Shown piece by piece: positions 1 to 8,695 of a stretch of DNA of 46,631 bases. Made by a program: the position numbers and the translations under genes. Every line of letters begins with the position of its first letter. Position 1 is the first letter of the stretch. The stretch covers positions 67,415 to 114,045 of the forward strand of contig CACIED010000002.1 of NCBI GenBank assembly GCA_902585605.1, read 5' to 3'. The notes below the pieces were generated by a model. It searched no databases, was not told where the DNA came from, and saw nothing but the letters and a program-made list of their open reading frames with translations. The DNA comes from an uncultured Alphaproteobacteria bacterium (lineage in GTDB: Bacteria > Pseudomonadota > Alphaproteobacteria > HIMB59 > GCA-002718135).

Positions 1-347
1 AGCATTTCATTTCCTACAGTGAGAATAACATCTCTTGGAGGCATGCAGCCAAACATACCATCATTAGACCAATCGGGTGTCTCGATACTCTGAGAAAAAT
101 CAATAGGTGTTGGTCTATCAACTTTAATATTTAGAGAATTTAAAATTTTAACAAAGTTTTCTAACTGTATATTTGCTTTATCAATTGATTCTTTTGAACG
201 TGGTCCGTGAGATCCTGCCATACCACTATCTTTACTAATTTTAGGTTCAAGCGCAGGTTCCATGGGAGGTATATTGGCATTTTCAACTGCTCCAACTATA
301 ACATGCTTTAATGGATCCCATTCATTCCAAGAATTAACTATTGTCAT
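1..347 (-). CDS. Amidinotransferase (glycine amidinotransferase family), N-terminal part only
   Basis: The gene runs off the left edge; 115 N-terminal residues are visible. They match the start of the bacterial glycine/inosamine-phosphate amidinotransferase family: NSWNEWDPLKHVIVG near residues 5-19, a GPRSKESIDKAN stretch, DRPTPIDFS, and FGCMPPRD near residues 100-107. These enzymes move the amidino group of arginine onto an amine. The catalytic Asp, His and Cys lie in the missing part, so activity and acceptor cannot be judged. ATG at 347 is preceded by AAGGAAAA at good ribosome-binding distance. It is divergent from gabD across 43 bases, so the two may share a regulatory region. Family call is firm; the acceptor amine is unknown. 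Confidence 0.82.
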   Translation of the reverse strand, partial: MTIVNSWNEWDPLKHVIVGAVENANIPPMEPALEPKISKDSGMAGSHGPRSKESIDKANIQLENFVKILNSLNIKVDRPTPIDFSQSIETPDWSNDGMFGCMPPRDVILTVGNEM

Positions 348-390
348 TATATTTTCCTTAATTTAAAACTATGCATTATAATTAAAACAT

Positions 391-1842
391 ATGGAATTAA
401 ATAACAAATCACTCTTTAAACAAAAATGTTTTATAAATGGAGAATGGCTTGAAAGTTCTTCAGGTGAAACACTTGAGGTAAATAATCCAGCTTCTCTTGA
501 AATTATTGGAAACGTTCCAAAATGTTCAATTACTGAAACTAAAAAAGCTATTGACGATGCTAATAAAGCTTTCCAAACCTGGAAAGAAACTACCGCTAAA
601 GAAAGATCAGTTATTTTAAAAAAGTGGGGAGAGCTGATCACAGAAAATGTAGATGATTTAGCTAAAATAATGACAATTGAGCAGGGTAAACCATTAGCTG
701 AAGCAAAGGGTGAAATACTAATGGGTGCAACATATATTGAGTTCTACGCAGAAGAAGCAAAAAGAGTTTATGGTGATATAGTTCCAGATCCTAGACCTGG
801 GAAAAGAATAGTAATTATTAAACAGCCTGTTGGAGTTGTTGGAGCAATTACTCCTTGGAACTTTCCTAACTCTATGATTACTAGAAAATGTGCGGCTGCT
901 CTTGCAGTTGGGTGTACCACAGTTGTCAAACCAGCAAGTCAAACACCATACTCGGCATTAGCTGTAGCAGTGCTAGCTAAAGAAGCTGGTTTTCCAGATG
1001 GTGTATTTAATGTAATTACTGGATCAGCAAGTGAAATTGGTAAAGAGTTAACAAGCAACCCTATTGTAAGAAAAATTTCATTTACTGGATCAACAGAAGT
1101 TGGAAAAATTCTTTTAGAACAGAGTGCTTCTACAGTAAAAAAAGTCTCTATGGAACTTGGTGGTCATGCTCCTTTTATTGTATTTGAAGATGCTGATATG
1201 GATGAAGCTGTTGCAGGTGCGCTACAAAGTAAATTTAGAAATAGTGGACAAACTTGCATTTGTTCCAATCGAATATTTGTTCATGAAAAAATTTATGATG
1301 AATTCTTAGATAAATTTACAAATGAAGTTAGTAAAATTAAAGTCGGTAATGGTCTTGAAGATGGAATTACATCTGGTCCATTAATTGATAAGTCATCTTT
1401 AGAAAAAGTAATTAATCATGTACAAGATGCAGTAAACACAGGAGCAAAAATAGCAATTGGTGGAGATGTGCACTCTCTTGGTGGCAATTATTACCAACCA
1501 ACTGTCCTATCTAATGTATCTACAAAGGCAAAAATAACTTTTGAAGAAACATTTGGACCCGTTGCTCCTCTTTATAAATTTTCCAGTGATGATGAAGTGA
1601 TTAAAATGGCTAATGATACACCATATGGATTAGCTTCATATTTCTATTCTAGAGACATAGGAAGAATTTGGAGAGTTGCTGAGGCACTTGAATATGGCAT
1701 TGTATCTATTAACAATGGATTACCAACAATTGCAGAAGTTCCTTTTGGAGGCGTAAAAGAATCAGGAATGGGGAGAGAAGGTTCTCGATATGGCCTTGAT
1801 GACTATTTAACTATAAAATATATTTCAATGGGCGGTATTTAA
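391..1842 (+). CDS. gabD: NAD(P)+-dependent succinate-semialdehyde dehydrogenase
   Basis: 483 residues, the usual length for GabD (E. coli 482). The aldehyde dehydrogenase signatures are complete: PWNFP at 155-159 with the oxyanion Asn157, Lys180 in VVKPAS for the coenzyme, FTGST at 231-235, the general base Glu255 in MELGG, and catalytic Cys289 in NSGQTCICSN. The second cysteine two residues on (Cys291) is typical of GabD, where a redox disulfide is known. The enzyme oxidises succinate semialdehyde to succinate, the last step of GABA breakdown; the substrate is inferred from the C-x-C pattern and overall similarity. Its last bases overlap the end of the convergent ROK kinase gene by 4. Confidence 0.85.
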   Translation: MELNNKSLFKQKCFINGEWLESSSGETLEVNNPASLEIIGNVPKCSITETKKAIDDANKAFQTWKETTAKERSVILKKWGELITENVDDLAKIMTIEQGKPLAEAKGEILMGATYIEFYAEEAKRVYGDIVPDPRPGKRIVIIKQPVGVVGAITPWNFPNSMITRKCAAALAVGCTTVVKPASQTPYSALAVAVLAKEAGFPDGVFNVITGSASEIGKELTSNPIVRKISFTGSTEVGKILLEQSASTVKKVSMELGGHAPFIVFEDADMDEAVAGALQSKFRNSGQTCICSNRIFVHEKIYDEFLDKFTNEVSKIKVGNGLEDGITSGPLIDKSSLEKVINHVQDAVNTGAKIAIGGDVHSLGGNYYQPTVLSNVSTKAKITFEETFGPVAPLYKFSSDDEVIKMANDTPYGLASYFYSRDIGRIWRVAEALEYGIVSINNGLPTIAEVPFGGVKESGMGREGSRYGLDDYLTIKYISMGGI

Positions 1843-2729
1843 GAAAGCCAAGCAGCACCTCTTACACCACTTGAGTCCCCATAAAAATTTTTAACAACTT
1901 TAGTTTCTAACGTATCAGTAAAAACATATTTTTTTAGAGTATCGTTAATATTTTCATAAATAAAATCTATATTAGACATGCCACCACCCAAAACAATTAC
2001 ATCTGGATCAAGGATATTACAAACAACAGATAAGCCTCTAGCTAAATGATCAATATATTGATTTAGTGCAAAAATACTATCTTCTTCTTTATTGAGAAAG
2101 CCCTCTAATATTTGATGTGAGTTATAATTTTTGTTGAAACGCAAATTATAAGCTGACGAAAATCCTGGTCCAGATATGTAAGTTTCTAAACAACCATTTT
2201 TGCCACAATAACATTTTTTTACAAACTTTTTTTCTTCTTCAGTCCTACCTGGTAATACAATATGGCCCCACTCCCCACTTATACTATTACGACCTCTTAT
2301 AACTTTTTGATTAATGCTAATACCGCCGCCAACACCTGTTCCAATAATAACTCCAAAAACAACTTGATAACCTTTACCCGCTCCATCTACTGCTTCAGAT
2401 AGTGTAAAACAATTAGCATCATTTTCTATATTAATATTCCTATTGAGAATTTTATCTAAATCTTGCTTAAATGGTTTACCATTTAACCATATAGAATTAG
2501 CATTTTTAATTAAAGCTGTATCATTTGATATTGCTCCTGGCATTCCCATGCCAACAGATTCTGCTTTACCATGTTTTTCTTCAAAATGATTAATGATGGA
2601 TAGTATTCCACTAATAGTTCCATCATAGCTTTTTTCAGTATTAATTCTTTTTCTATCTATTTCAGTTCCATTTTGATCTAGAATAATGCCCTCAGTTTTG
2701 GTACCCCCTACATCAATACCTATTTTCAT
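1839..2729 (-). CDS. ROK-family sugar kinase (fructokinase/N-acetylglucosamine kinase type)
   Basis: 296 residues. The ATP-binding DVGGTKTEG starts at residue 6. The sugar-binding NSIWLNG is at 78-84, the catalytic Asp104 sits in ENDAN, and the ROK zinc site is formed by His156 (EWGH) and Cys173, Cys175 and Cys180 in CYCGKNGCLE. The NANSxWLNG block and overall layout look most like E. coli Mak (fructokinase) and NagK; sequence alone does not settle the hexose. It is the last gene of the leftward run from mgtE, 6 bases after bioY, and ends by overlapping gabD tail to tail. Family certain, substrate open. Confidence 0.85.
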   Translation of the reverse strand: MKIGIDVGGTKTEGIILDQNGTEIDRKRINTEKSYDGTISGILSIINHFEEKHGKAESVGMGMPGAISNDTALIKNANSIWLNGKPFKQDLDKILNRNINIENDANCFTLSEAVDGAGKGYQVVFGVIIGTGVGGGISINQKVIRGRNSISGEWGHIVLPGRTEEEKKFVKKCYCGKNGCLETYISGPGFSSAYNLRFNKNYNSHQILEGFLNKEEDSIFALNQYIDHLARGLSVVCNILDPDVIVLGGGMSNIDFIYENINDTLKKYVFTDTLETKVVKNFYGDSSGVRGAAWLS

Positions 2730-2735
2730 TAATTA

Positions 2736-3302
2736 TTATTTTTTAATAATTTTATGTAAAGTCGGGATCAGAGCAACTGCTAATGCTATTTTAAATAACT
2801 CACTAGGAATAAATGGTAAAAGACCAGCTGCTAATGCTTTTTCGAAACCAATAATATAACCAAGATACATGATACCAAATGAGAATATAATAATAGAACC
2901 GATTAATAGAGATAACGAAGCTTTAAGATATGTTTTGCTAAAACCTAGATTTGCTAAGTAACTTATAACGATGGATGCAAATAACATGCCATATAGGTAT
3001 CCTGCAGTTGGACCAATTAAATAAGCAATTCCACCACCTGTCGCAAAGACAGGAAGTCCTATAGCACCTTGAAAAAGGTAAAATACAACTGTGGCAAAAG
3101 ATAATCTAATACTATAAGTCATCCCTATTAAGAAAATGACAAATGTCTGCATTGTCATTGGCACTGGCCAAAATGGTACTTGAATCTTAGCTGAAATCGT
3201 TAGTAAAATTGAACCAATTAAAATCAATGTTATTGTTAGAAAATTTGAATTAATATTTTCAAAATTTTTTAATTTGTTAATTAAAATTCTGTCTTCGTGC
3301 AT
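2736..3302 (-). CDS. bioY: Biotin transporter substrate-capture protein BioY
   Basis: 188 residues, the normal BioY size, with about six hydrophobic segments. The conserved core is visible: KIQVPFWPVPMTMQTF near 44-59, the Gly-rich stretch FATGGGIAYLIGPTAGY near 85-101, and further helices to the C terminus. BioY is the membrane S-component of the biotin uptake system. No ATPase or EcfT partner is visible here, so it must use shared energising subunits elsewhere or work alone, as reported for some solitary BioY proteins. It lies between gshB (23 bases) and the ROK kinase gene (6 bases), likely co-transcribed. Uptake of biotin fits a vitamin-scavenging organism. Confidence 0.88.
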   Translation of the reverse strand: MHEDRILINKLKNFENINSNFLTITLILIGSILLTISAKIQVPFWPVPMTMQTFVIFLIGMTYSIRLSFATVVFYLFQGAIGLPVFATGGGIAYLIGPTAGYLYGMLFASIVISYLANLGFSKTYLKASLSLLIGSIIIFSFGIMYLGYIIGFEKALAAGLLPFIPSELFKIALAVALIPTLHKIIKK

Positions 3303-3325
3303 ATATTTCCCTTTAATTGTTGTAA

Positions 3326-4264
3326 TTAAACTAATTTATATTTTGCTTCAAGCTTATCCCAAAAATCTTTTTCTAAATTTACATTATTTAATGCATTTAT
3401 TTGCTTCAATCCAGTAGGTGAAGTTACGTTTATTTCCGTTAGATAATTTCCAATTATATCAATTCCAACAAAAAATAGATCATGTTCTTTTAGTTTTGGT
3501 CCCAAAATTTCGATAATTTCTTTATCTCTATAAACTAGACCAGTTTTAACTGCCTTGCCGCCAGCATGAAAATTAGCCTTTAAATTACCTTCTTGCGGTA
3601 TTCTAGCAACTGAACCAAAATATTCACCATCGAAAAAAATGATTCTCCTATCACCATGCTCTATCTCATTGATAAATTTTTGGACCATTATGGGCAAGTG
3701 TAAATATTCCTCTAATATTTTAGAATTGAAATTACTTTTATCAAATCTATGTATGCCCTCTCCACCATTACCATAAAGAGGTTTGGTTATAATATCTGCT
3801 TCTTTATCTAAAAATTCTTCAATAATTTTTAAATCTTTTGTTACCAAAGTAGGTGGCATGAATTCTTTAAAATTAAATGTAAATAATTTTTCAGTAGAAT
3901 TTCTAACTGCTGTTGGATCATTTACAACAATTGTTGAAGATGGAAGTAAGTCCAAAATATAAGTCGATGTGATATAATTCATATCAAAAGGAGGATCCTG
4001 TCTTAAAAAGACAAATTGAAAATCTTCCAATTTGGCAATTATTTTATTAGATTTAAAATTAAAATAATTTTTTTCATCTAGCAATAACTCTAAATAATAC
4101 CCGGAAGCTTGAATAGTATTTTCTTTTATGAATAAATCTTTAGGATTGTAATAAAAAATATCATAGCCTCTTTCTTGTGCCTCATAACCTATTAAAAAAG
4201 ATGTATCGAATTCATAATCAATTTTTTCAATATTATCCATTTGGATTGCTATACTTTTTTTCAT
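3326..4264 (-). CDS. gshB: Glutathione synthetase
   Basis: 312 residues, matching GshB of proteobacteria. ATP-grasp features: LRQDPPFDMNY at 88-98, VNDP near 114-117, Lys161 with the PLYGNGGEG loop at 162-170, the RRIIFF strand, and the metal/product site EINVTSPTG near the C terminus. The enzyme joins glycine to gamma-glutamylcysteine with ATP to complete glutathione. Its ATG overlaps the stop of gshA by one base, so the two are translationally coupled and the pathway is encoded as a pair. GAAGAAA upstream is a plausible ribosome-binding site inside the gshA end. Confidence 0.95.
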   Translation of the reverse strand: MKKSIAIQMDNIEKIDYEFDTSFLIGYEAQERGYDIFYYNPKDLFIKENTIQASGYYLELLLDEKNYFNFKSNKIIAKLEDFQFVFLRQDPPFDMNYITSTYILDLLPSSTIVVNDPTAVRNSTEKLFTFNFKEFMPPTLVTKDLKIIEEFLDKEADIITKPLYGNGGEGIHRFDKSNFNSKILEEYLHLPIMVQKFINEIEHGDRRIIFFDGEYFGSVARIPQEGNLKANFHAGGKAVKTGLVYRDKEIIEILGPKLKEHDLFFVGIDIIGNYLTEINVTSPTGLKQINALNNVNLEKDFWDKLEAKYKLV

Positions 4265-5604
4265 TAGAAAATTTCTTCCTCATATAATTTTTTAATATTT
4301 TTTTTCCATTCACCATTATATTTACTGACTAATAAATCAGCCGGTGAATAGCCATTTGATAGATTTTGTTCTAAATCTCTTAGATAAAATGTTTCATTAT
4401 ATTTTCCATTTTTTACTAGAATATTTCTTTTCTCTAAACCTGATTTTGAAATTTCAAACAATTTTTGTGCAATATCTAACAGATCACCATTTTTGAATTT
4501 TGTTTGTAAACCTTCTATGGGGGCTAAGTTATTTATTAAATTTCTATCATTTGGAGTCCAACCCTCAACAATTTCATTTACTTTATCAATAGCTTCATCA
4601 TTATATAAAATACCAATCCAAAAAGCAGGCTGAGAACATATTAAATTCCATGAACAAGCGTCCATAGAACGAATTTCTAAGAATTGCTTTAATCTAACTT
4701 GAGGAAATAAAGTTGATAAATGGTTTATCCAATCTTCTATAGTAGGTTCAATGTTTAAATTTTTAGAAATATTATTTTTCATAAAATCTCTAAAAGTATA
4801 ATTAGTCATATCTATATATTTATGGTTTTTAATTACAAAATACATTGGTACATCAAGAGCATACTCTGCATATTTTTCAAAATTAAAATCTTTATCAAAA
4901 ACAAATGGTAATAAACCTGTTCTATCTTTGTCTGTGTGATGCCAAAAATGAGATCTTAAACTCTTATATTTGGAAACTTTTTTTTGATCAAAAGGTGAGT
5001 TAGCAAATATTGCAGTTGCTATACCTTCAAGATTTAACATTAATCGATATTTAGCAATCATATCTTCTTCAGAATGATAATCCAAATTTACTTGGTTTGT
5101 ACATGTGCGTTTCATCATATGATGTCCTAGAGTACCAACTTTAGGCATATATTTTTTCATTATTGAATATCTTTGTTTTGGCATCCAAGGAAAATCATCA
5201 ATAGATAAACTTGGCTCAACACCTAATCCCAATAATATGAAACCAAATTCCTCACCAATATCTTTTAATTCTTTTAAATGTCTATTAGTTTCAGTACATG
5301 TTTGATGAATATTTTTTAATTGTGCTCCAGATAATTCGATCTGACCACCTGGTTCTAAGGTAATACTTTCACCAAATCTTTCTAGGGCAATTATTGTAGT
5401 ATTTTTATCATCATACTTTGCTTTCCATCCCTTATTTACAAATTTTGAAAGAATATCTTTTATACCATTGGGCTCTTCATAAGATAATTGATGTAAACTG
5501 TCTTTTTTTAGAACAAATTTCTCGTGTTCTACTCCTATCCGTAAATCATTCTTATTTTTGATACCTTTATAAAAGTAATCTATTAAGTCATTTTTTTTAA
5601 GCAT
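4264..5604 (-). CDS. gshA: Glutamate-cysteine ligase, plant/alphaproteobacterial type
   Basis: 446 residues, belonging to the GCS2-like class found in alphaproteobacteria and plants rather than the E. coli class. Recognisable blocks are RIGVEHEKF near residue 22 (metal/glutamate site), LEPGGQIELSGAQ near 84-96, KRTCTNQVNLDY near 164-175, and LEIRSMDACSW near 309-319. The enzyme forms gamma-glutamylcysteine from glutamate and cysteine, the committed step to glutathione. gshB follows with a one-base overlap; mgtE ends 23 bases upstream. Plant-type enzymes can be redox-regulated by a disulfide, but which cysteines would matter here cannot be said from sequence alone. Confidence 0.93.
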   Translation of the reverse strand: MLKKNDLIDYFYKGIKNKNDLRIGVEHEKFVLKKDSLHQLSYEEPNGIKDILSKFVNKGWKAKYDDKNTTIIALERFGESITLEPGGQIELSGAQLKNIHQTCTETNRHLKELKDIGEEFGFILLGLGVEPSLSIDDFPWMPKQRYSIMKKYMPKVGTLGHHMMKRTCTNQVNLDYHSEEDMIAKYRLMLNLEGIATAIFANSPFDQKKVSKYKSLRSHFWHHTDKDRTGLLPFVFDKDFNFEKYAEYALDVPMYFVIKNHKYIDMTNYTFRDFMKNNISKNLNIEPTIEDWINHLSTLFPQVRLKQFLEIRSMDACSWNLICSQPAFWIGILYNDEAIDKVNEIVEGWTPNDRNLINNLAPIEGLQTKFKNGDLLDIAQKLFEISKSGLEKRNILVKNGKYNETFYLRDLEQNLSNGYSPADLLVSKYNGEWKKNIKKLYEEEIF

Positions 5605-5627
5605 TGTCTTAACTTAAATAGATCAAA

Positions 5628-6995
5628 TCATATTAAAATTAAAGTTGCTAATCCAAGAAAAGAAAGAAATCCAAATACATCTGTTATTGTAGTCAAAATT
5701 ACTGCAGATGCTAAAGCAGGATCAATTTTAAACTTATCTAAAACTAGTGGTATTACAATTCCTGAAAAACCGGCAATTAGAAGGTTTAGTATCATAGCAA
5801 GACCAATTATTAAACCCAACATCAAATTATCAAACCAATAAATTGAAATTAAAGATATTATAATAGCGAATATGATACCATTTATACCACCAATGAGAGT
5901 TTCTTTGGTTATTATTTTTATGGCATTACTAGTTGTTAATTCTTTTACTGCAATAGCTCGCACAGCAACTGTTAAAGTTTGAGTACCAGCATTAGCACCC
6001 ATAGAAGATACTATTGGCATTAAAATTGCTAAGGCTACTACTTTTTCTATAGCAGCTTCAAAAAAACCAATAACTATTGAAGCTACTACCGCTGTCATTA
6101 GATTTACAATTAACCAAGAAATTCTTGATTTTGTTGTAGAAATAACTGACTCATATAAATCTGTATGATCAACACCTCCAAGCTTTAAAATGTCTTCCTC
6201 TCTTTCTTCTTCTATAACCTCAACAACATCGTCAACTGTAATTGATCCAATAATTTTTTTTCCATTATTGATAACAGGTGCACTGACCAAACTGTATTTA
6301 TTAAATAATAAGGCTACATCTTCCTGATCAGTATTTACATCAATTAATCTTAATTCTTTATTTGTTATAGAAATTAATTCTACTTCTCGTTTTGAACCCA
6401 TTAACCTTCCTAATGGAACAACACCTTTTGCTTCTTGATTATTATTAATTAAATAAATATCATAGAAATCTTCAGGTAGTTTCGCTTTATTGTTTCTCAA
6501 ATAATCGATTGCTTGACCAACATTCCATGATTGGTTGACGGCAACAAATTTTCTTTGCATTAATCTTCCAGCAGAATCTTCAGGATACTTTAATCCTTCT
6601 TCAACCAAAGTACGTTCTTTTTTATCTAAATTTTCTAAGAATATAGTCTGATCTTTTTCTTCTAAATCTTCTGCTAAGTCGACAACATCATCAGTATCTA
6701 AACTTTTAGCATTATTAGCTAATTGTTTTATATCCAAAGTTTCTATTATTTCTTCTCTAACACTATCATTTAAATAAGTTAATATTTCAGGATCAAAATC
6801 TCTATCAACTATATTCAAAAGACTTAATCGTAAAACTGGATCTAAATTTTGAAGAATATAGGCAATATCAGCATTATGAATATCTTTTAAATAAGATAAA
6901 ACTTTATCGTATTTATAATTTTCTAAATAATCAGATACTAGTTCAACAGATTTGGATGAAGAATCCTGATCTTTTTTTATAATAATTTCTTCCAT
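5628..6995 (-). CDS. mgtE: Magnesium transporter MgtE
   Basis: 455 residues from the chosen ATG. The N-terminal acidic helical domain (to about residue 130) is followed by paired CBS domains (about 130-260) and a C-terminal domain of about five membrane helices containing the pore motif GANAGTQTLTVAVRA. MgtE is a Mg2+-gated Mg2+ channel of the inner membrane. A longer reading frame from a GTG at 7031 would encode its first residues inside tRNA-Leu, so the ATG at 6995, 6 bases past the tRNA CCA, is the better start. No Shine-Dalgarno sequence is present because the upstream bases belong to the tRNA; see findings. gshA follows 23 bases on. Confidence 0.93.
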   Translation of the reverse strand: MEEIIIKKDQDSSSKSVELVSDYLENYKYDKVLSYLKDIHNADIAYILQNLDPVLRLSLLNIVDRDFDPEILTYLNDSVREEIIETLDIKQLANNAKSLDTDDVVDLAEDLEEKDQTIFLENLDKKERTLVEEGLKYPEDSAGRLMQRKFVAVNQSWNVGQAIDYLRNNKAKLPEDFYDIYLINNNQEAKGVVPLGRLMGSKREVELISITNKELRLIDVNTDQEDVALLFNKYSLVSAPVINNGKKIIGSITVDDVVEVIEEEREEDILKLGGVDHTDLYESVISTTKSRISWLIVNLMTAVVASIVIGFFEAAIEKVVALAILMPIVSSMGANAGTQTLTVAVRAIAVKELTTSNAIKIITKETLIGGINGIIFAIIISLISIYWFDNLMLGLIIGLAMILNLLIAGFSGIVIPLVLDKFKIDPALASAVILTTITDVFGFLSFLGLATLILI

Positions 6996-7001
6996 ACAAA
7001 T

Positions 7002-7088
7002 TGGTGCGGCTGAGAAGACTTGAACTTCCACAGGATAAATCCCACAGCGACCTCAACGCTGCGCGTATACCAATTCCGCCACAGCCGC
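7002..7088 (-). tRNA. tRNA-Leu, anticodon GAG
   Basis: 87 bases including an encoded CCA (7002-7004 on the complement). Acceptor arms GCGGCTG and CAGCCGC pair fully. The anticodon stem CAGCG/CGCTG encloses TTGAGGT, giving GAG, which reads CUC and CUU leucine codons. A long variable arm follows, as expected for leucine, and the T loop TTCAAGT is normal. It is the first transcribed element of the mgtE-gshAB-bioY-kinase run. Confidence 0.96.
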
Positions 7089-7146
7089 ATATATAGTAGA
7101 ATTAAATATCAGATAGGATATTAACTATCAATAAAGTTAAATACAG

Positions 7147-7794
7147 ATGAAACAGTTGGAAATTAAAATATCAAATAGTGAAGTAAATTATGAAGATGCT
7201 GTGATGTATATGGAGTCTAGAGTTGATGGTATAATTAAGAATAAATCCGAAGAATTATTATGGTTTCTATGTCATAATCATATTTTTACTCAAGGAACAA
7301 GTGCTTCAAAAGAAGAGATATTAAATTCGGATGTTATTGATGTAATAAAATCTAATCGCGGAGGCAAAACAACCTATCACGGTCCTGGTCAAAGAATTGT
7401 TTATTTTATGTTAAATTTAAATAATAAAAATAAAGATATTCGTAAATTTATTAGTGTAATTGAGAATTCTCTAATCTCTTTTTTAGCTAACTATAATATT
7501 GAAGCGCAAGCCTTTAAGGACAGAGTTGGTATTTGGGTAACTAGAAGTAACGATATTACATTTGATAAAGAAAGAAAAATAGGTGCGATTGGATTGCGTA
7601 TCAAAAAATGGATTACATACCATGGTTTAAGTTTTAATATTAATCCTGATCTTAAATATTACAATTATATTCACTCATGTGGTTTAAAAGAATTTCAAAA
7701 TACTTCGATGGAAGAGTTAGGTATTAAAATAGACCAATCTGAATTTGATAATAAATTTAAAAAAATATTTATAGAAAAATTAAGAACTATTTAA
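7147..7794 (+). CDS. lipB: Octanoyl-[acyl carrier protein]:protein N-octanoyltransferase
   Basis: 215 residues, typical for LipB. The signature RGGKTTYHGPGQ occupies 71-82, the catalytic Lys144 lies in KIGAIG, and the catalytic Cys178 in HSCGL. The enzyme moves octanoate from acyl carrier protein to lipoyl domains of 2-oxoacid dehydrogenases and the glycine cleavage H protein, after which LipA adds sulfur. lipA is not in this window. The gene is divergent from tRNA-Leu across 58 bases and its last 15 bases overlap the convergent pseudouridine synthase gene. No strong ribosome-binding site is visible before the ATG. Confidence 0.94.
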   Translation: MKQLEIKISNSEVNYEDAVMYMESRVDGIIKNKSEELLWFLCHNHIFTQGTSASKEEILNSDVIDVIKSNRGGKTTYHGPGQRIVYFMLNLNNKNKDIRKFISVIENSLISFLANYNIEAQAFKDRVGIWVTRSNDITFDKERKIGAIGLRIKKWITYHGLSFNINPDLKYYNYIHSCGLKEFQNTSMEELGIKIDQSEFDNKFKKIFIEKLRTI

Positions 7795-8694
7795 ATAATT
7801 TTTTAAATCTTTATTAATTTTTAAATTATTTTTTTTTATAAAGTTAAGAAAATAATCTGGTAAATTTGAGATAAATTCAAATTTTTTATTATTTATTGTG
7901 AAACTTAAAGCAAATGCATGTAACATTAAGCTTTCTTTTGTATATTTAGAATATACATTATATTTTTTATCTCCTATTATTGGACACCCAAGATTTTTAG
8001 ATACTATTCTAAGCTGATGAGTTTTACCAGTTTGAGGATTAAACAATATTGTAGAAATACTTTTGTTTTTATTTAATACTTTGTAATTAGTTAGTGTATC
8101 TTCAATTTTAAGTTTTTTATTTTTGATTGCTAGTTTAACTTGAGATTTATTATTTTTTGGAATTCCCTCACATAATGCAATATAGAATTTAGTAATTTCT
8201 TTTTGTTTGAACAGAAAAGATAGTTTTTTTGCATAGTTAAGATTTTTAGCTATTAAAAGAAGTCCTGATGTTTCTTTGTCAAGTCTATGTACTAATCTGT
8301 ATTGTATATTAATATTTTTAATAATGTGATCTATTGAATTTTTTATTTTACTTCCACCTTGAGTAGCTATTTGTGACCATTTGTTTAAAACAATAAAATC
8401 ATTATTTTCAAATATTATTGATCTTTTAAATTCATCTAAAATTTCTTTTGATATTTTAATATTTTTTTTAAAAACAATCTTATTTTTATAGAGCTTTTCA
8501 TGGTAATTTAATATTTTAAGCTCATCATTATTACTGACAAGATAATTTGCTTTAGTAATTGAGTTATTTATTAATATATTCTTTTTTCTTATATTTTTTT
8601 CAATAAATCCTTGTGTCAAAGATGTATATTTTTGTTTTAGATACTTATCCAATCTTTGGTTAAAATTATTTAGAATTTTAATAGTCTTAATCAA
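7780..8694 (-). CDS. rluC: 23S rRNA pseudouridine synthase, RluC/RluD family
   Basis: 304 residues. An S4 RNA-binding domain covers about residues 12-65 (RLDKYLKQ then the basic segment IEKNIRKKNILINN). The catalytic domain carries HRLDKETSGLLL at 136-147 with catalytic Asp139, and GKTHQLRI near 223. The family isomerises uridines in 23S rRNA; RluC is the likelier label because its site (955/2504/2580 class) is usually served by genes in this size range, but RluD cannot be excluded. The segment NKWSQIATQGG at 104-114 departs from the common NKPxG wording. One base separates it from crcB upstream; its end overlaps lipB by 15 bases. Confidence 0.83.
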   Translation of the reverse strand: MIKTIKILNNFNQRLDKYLKQKYTSLTQGFIEKNIRKKNILINNSITKANYLVSNNDELKILNYHEKLYKNKIVFKKNIKISKEILDEFKRSIIFENNDFIVLNKWSQIATQGGSKIKNSIDHIIKNINIQYRLVHRLDKETSGLLLIAKNLNYAKKLSFLFKQKEITKFYIALCEGIPKNNKSQVKLAIKNKKLKIEDTLTNYKVLNKNKSISTILFNPQTGKTHQLRIVSKNLGCPIIGDKKYNVYSKYTKESLMLHAFALSFTINNKKFEFISNLPDYFLNFIKKNNLKINKDLKNYLNSS

Positions 8695-8695
8695 A

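Noticed and set aside
6996..7031. GTG start giving mgtE twelve extra residues
   Set aside because: These codons lie in the T arm, acceptor and CCA of tRNA-Leu; ATG at 6995 is the first start outside the tRNA.
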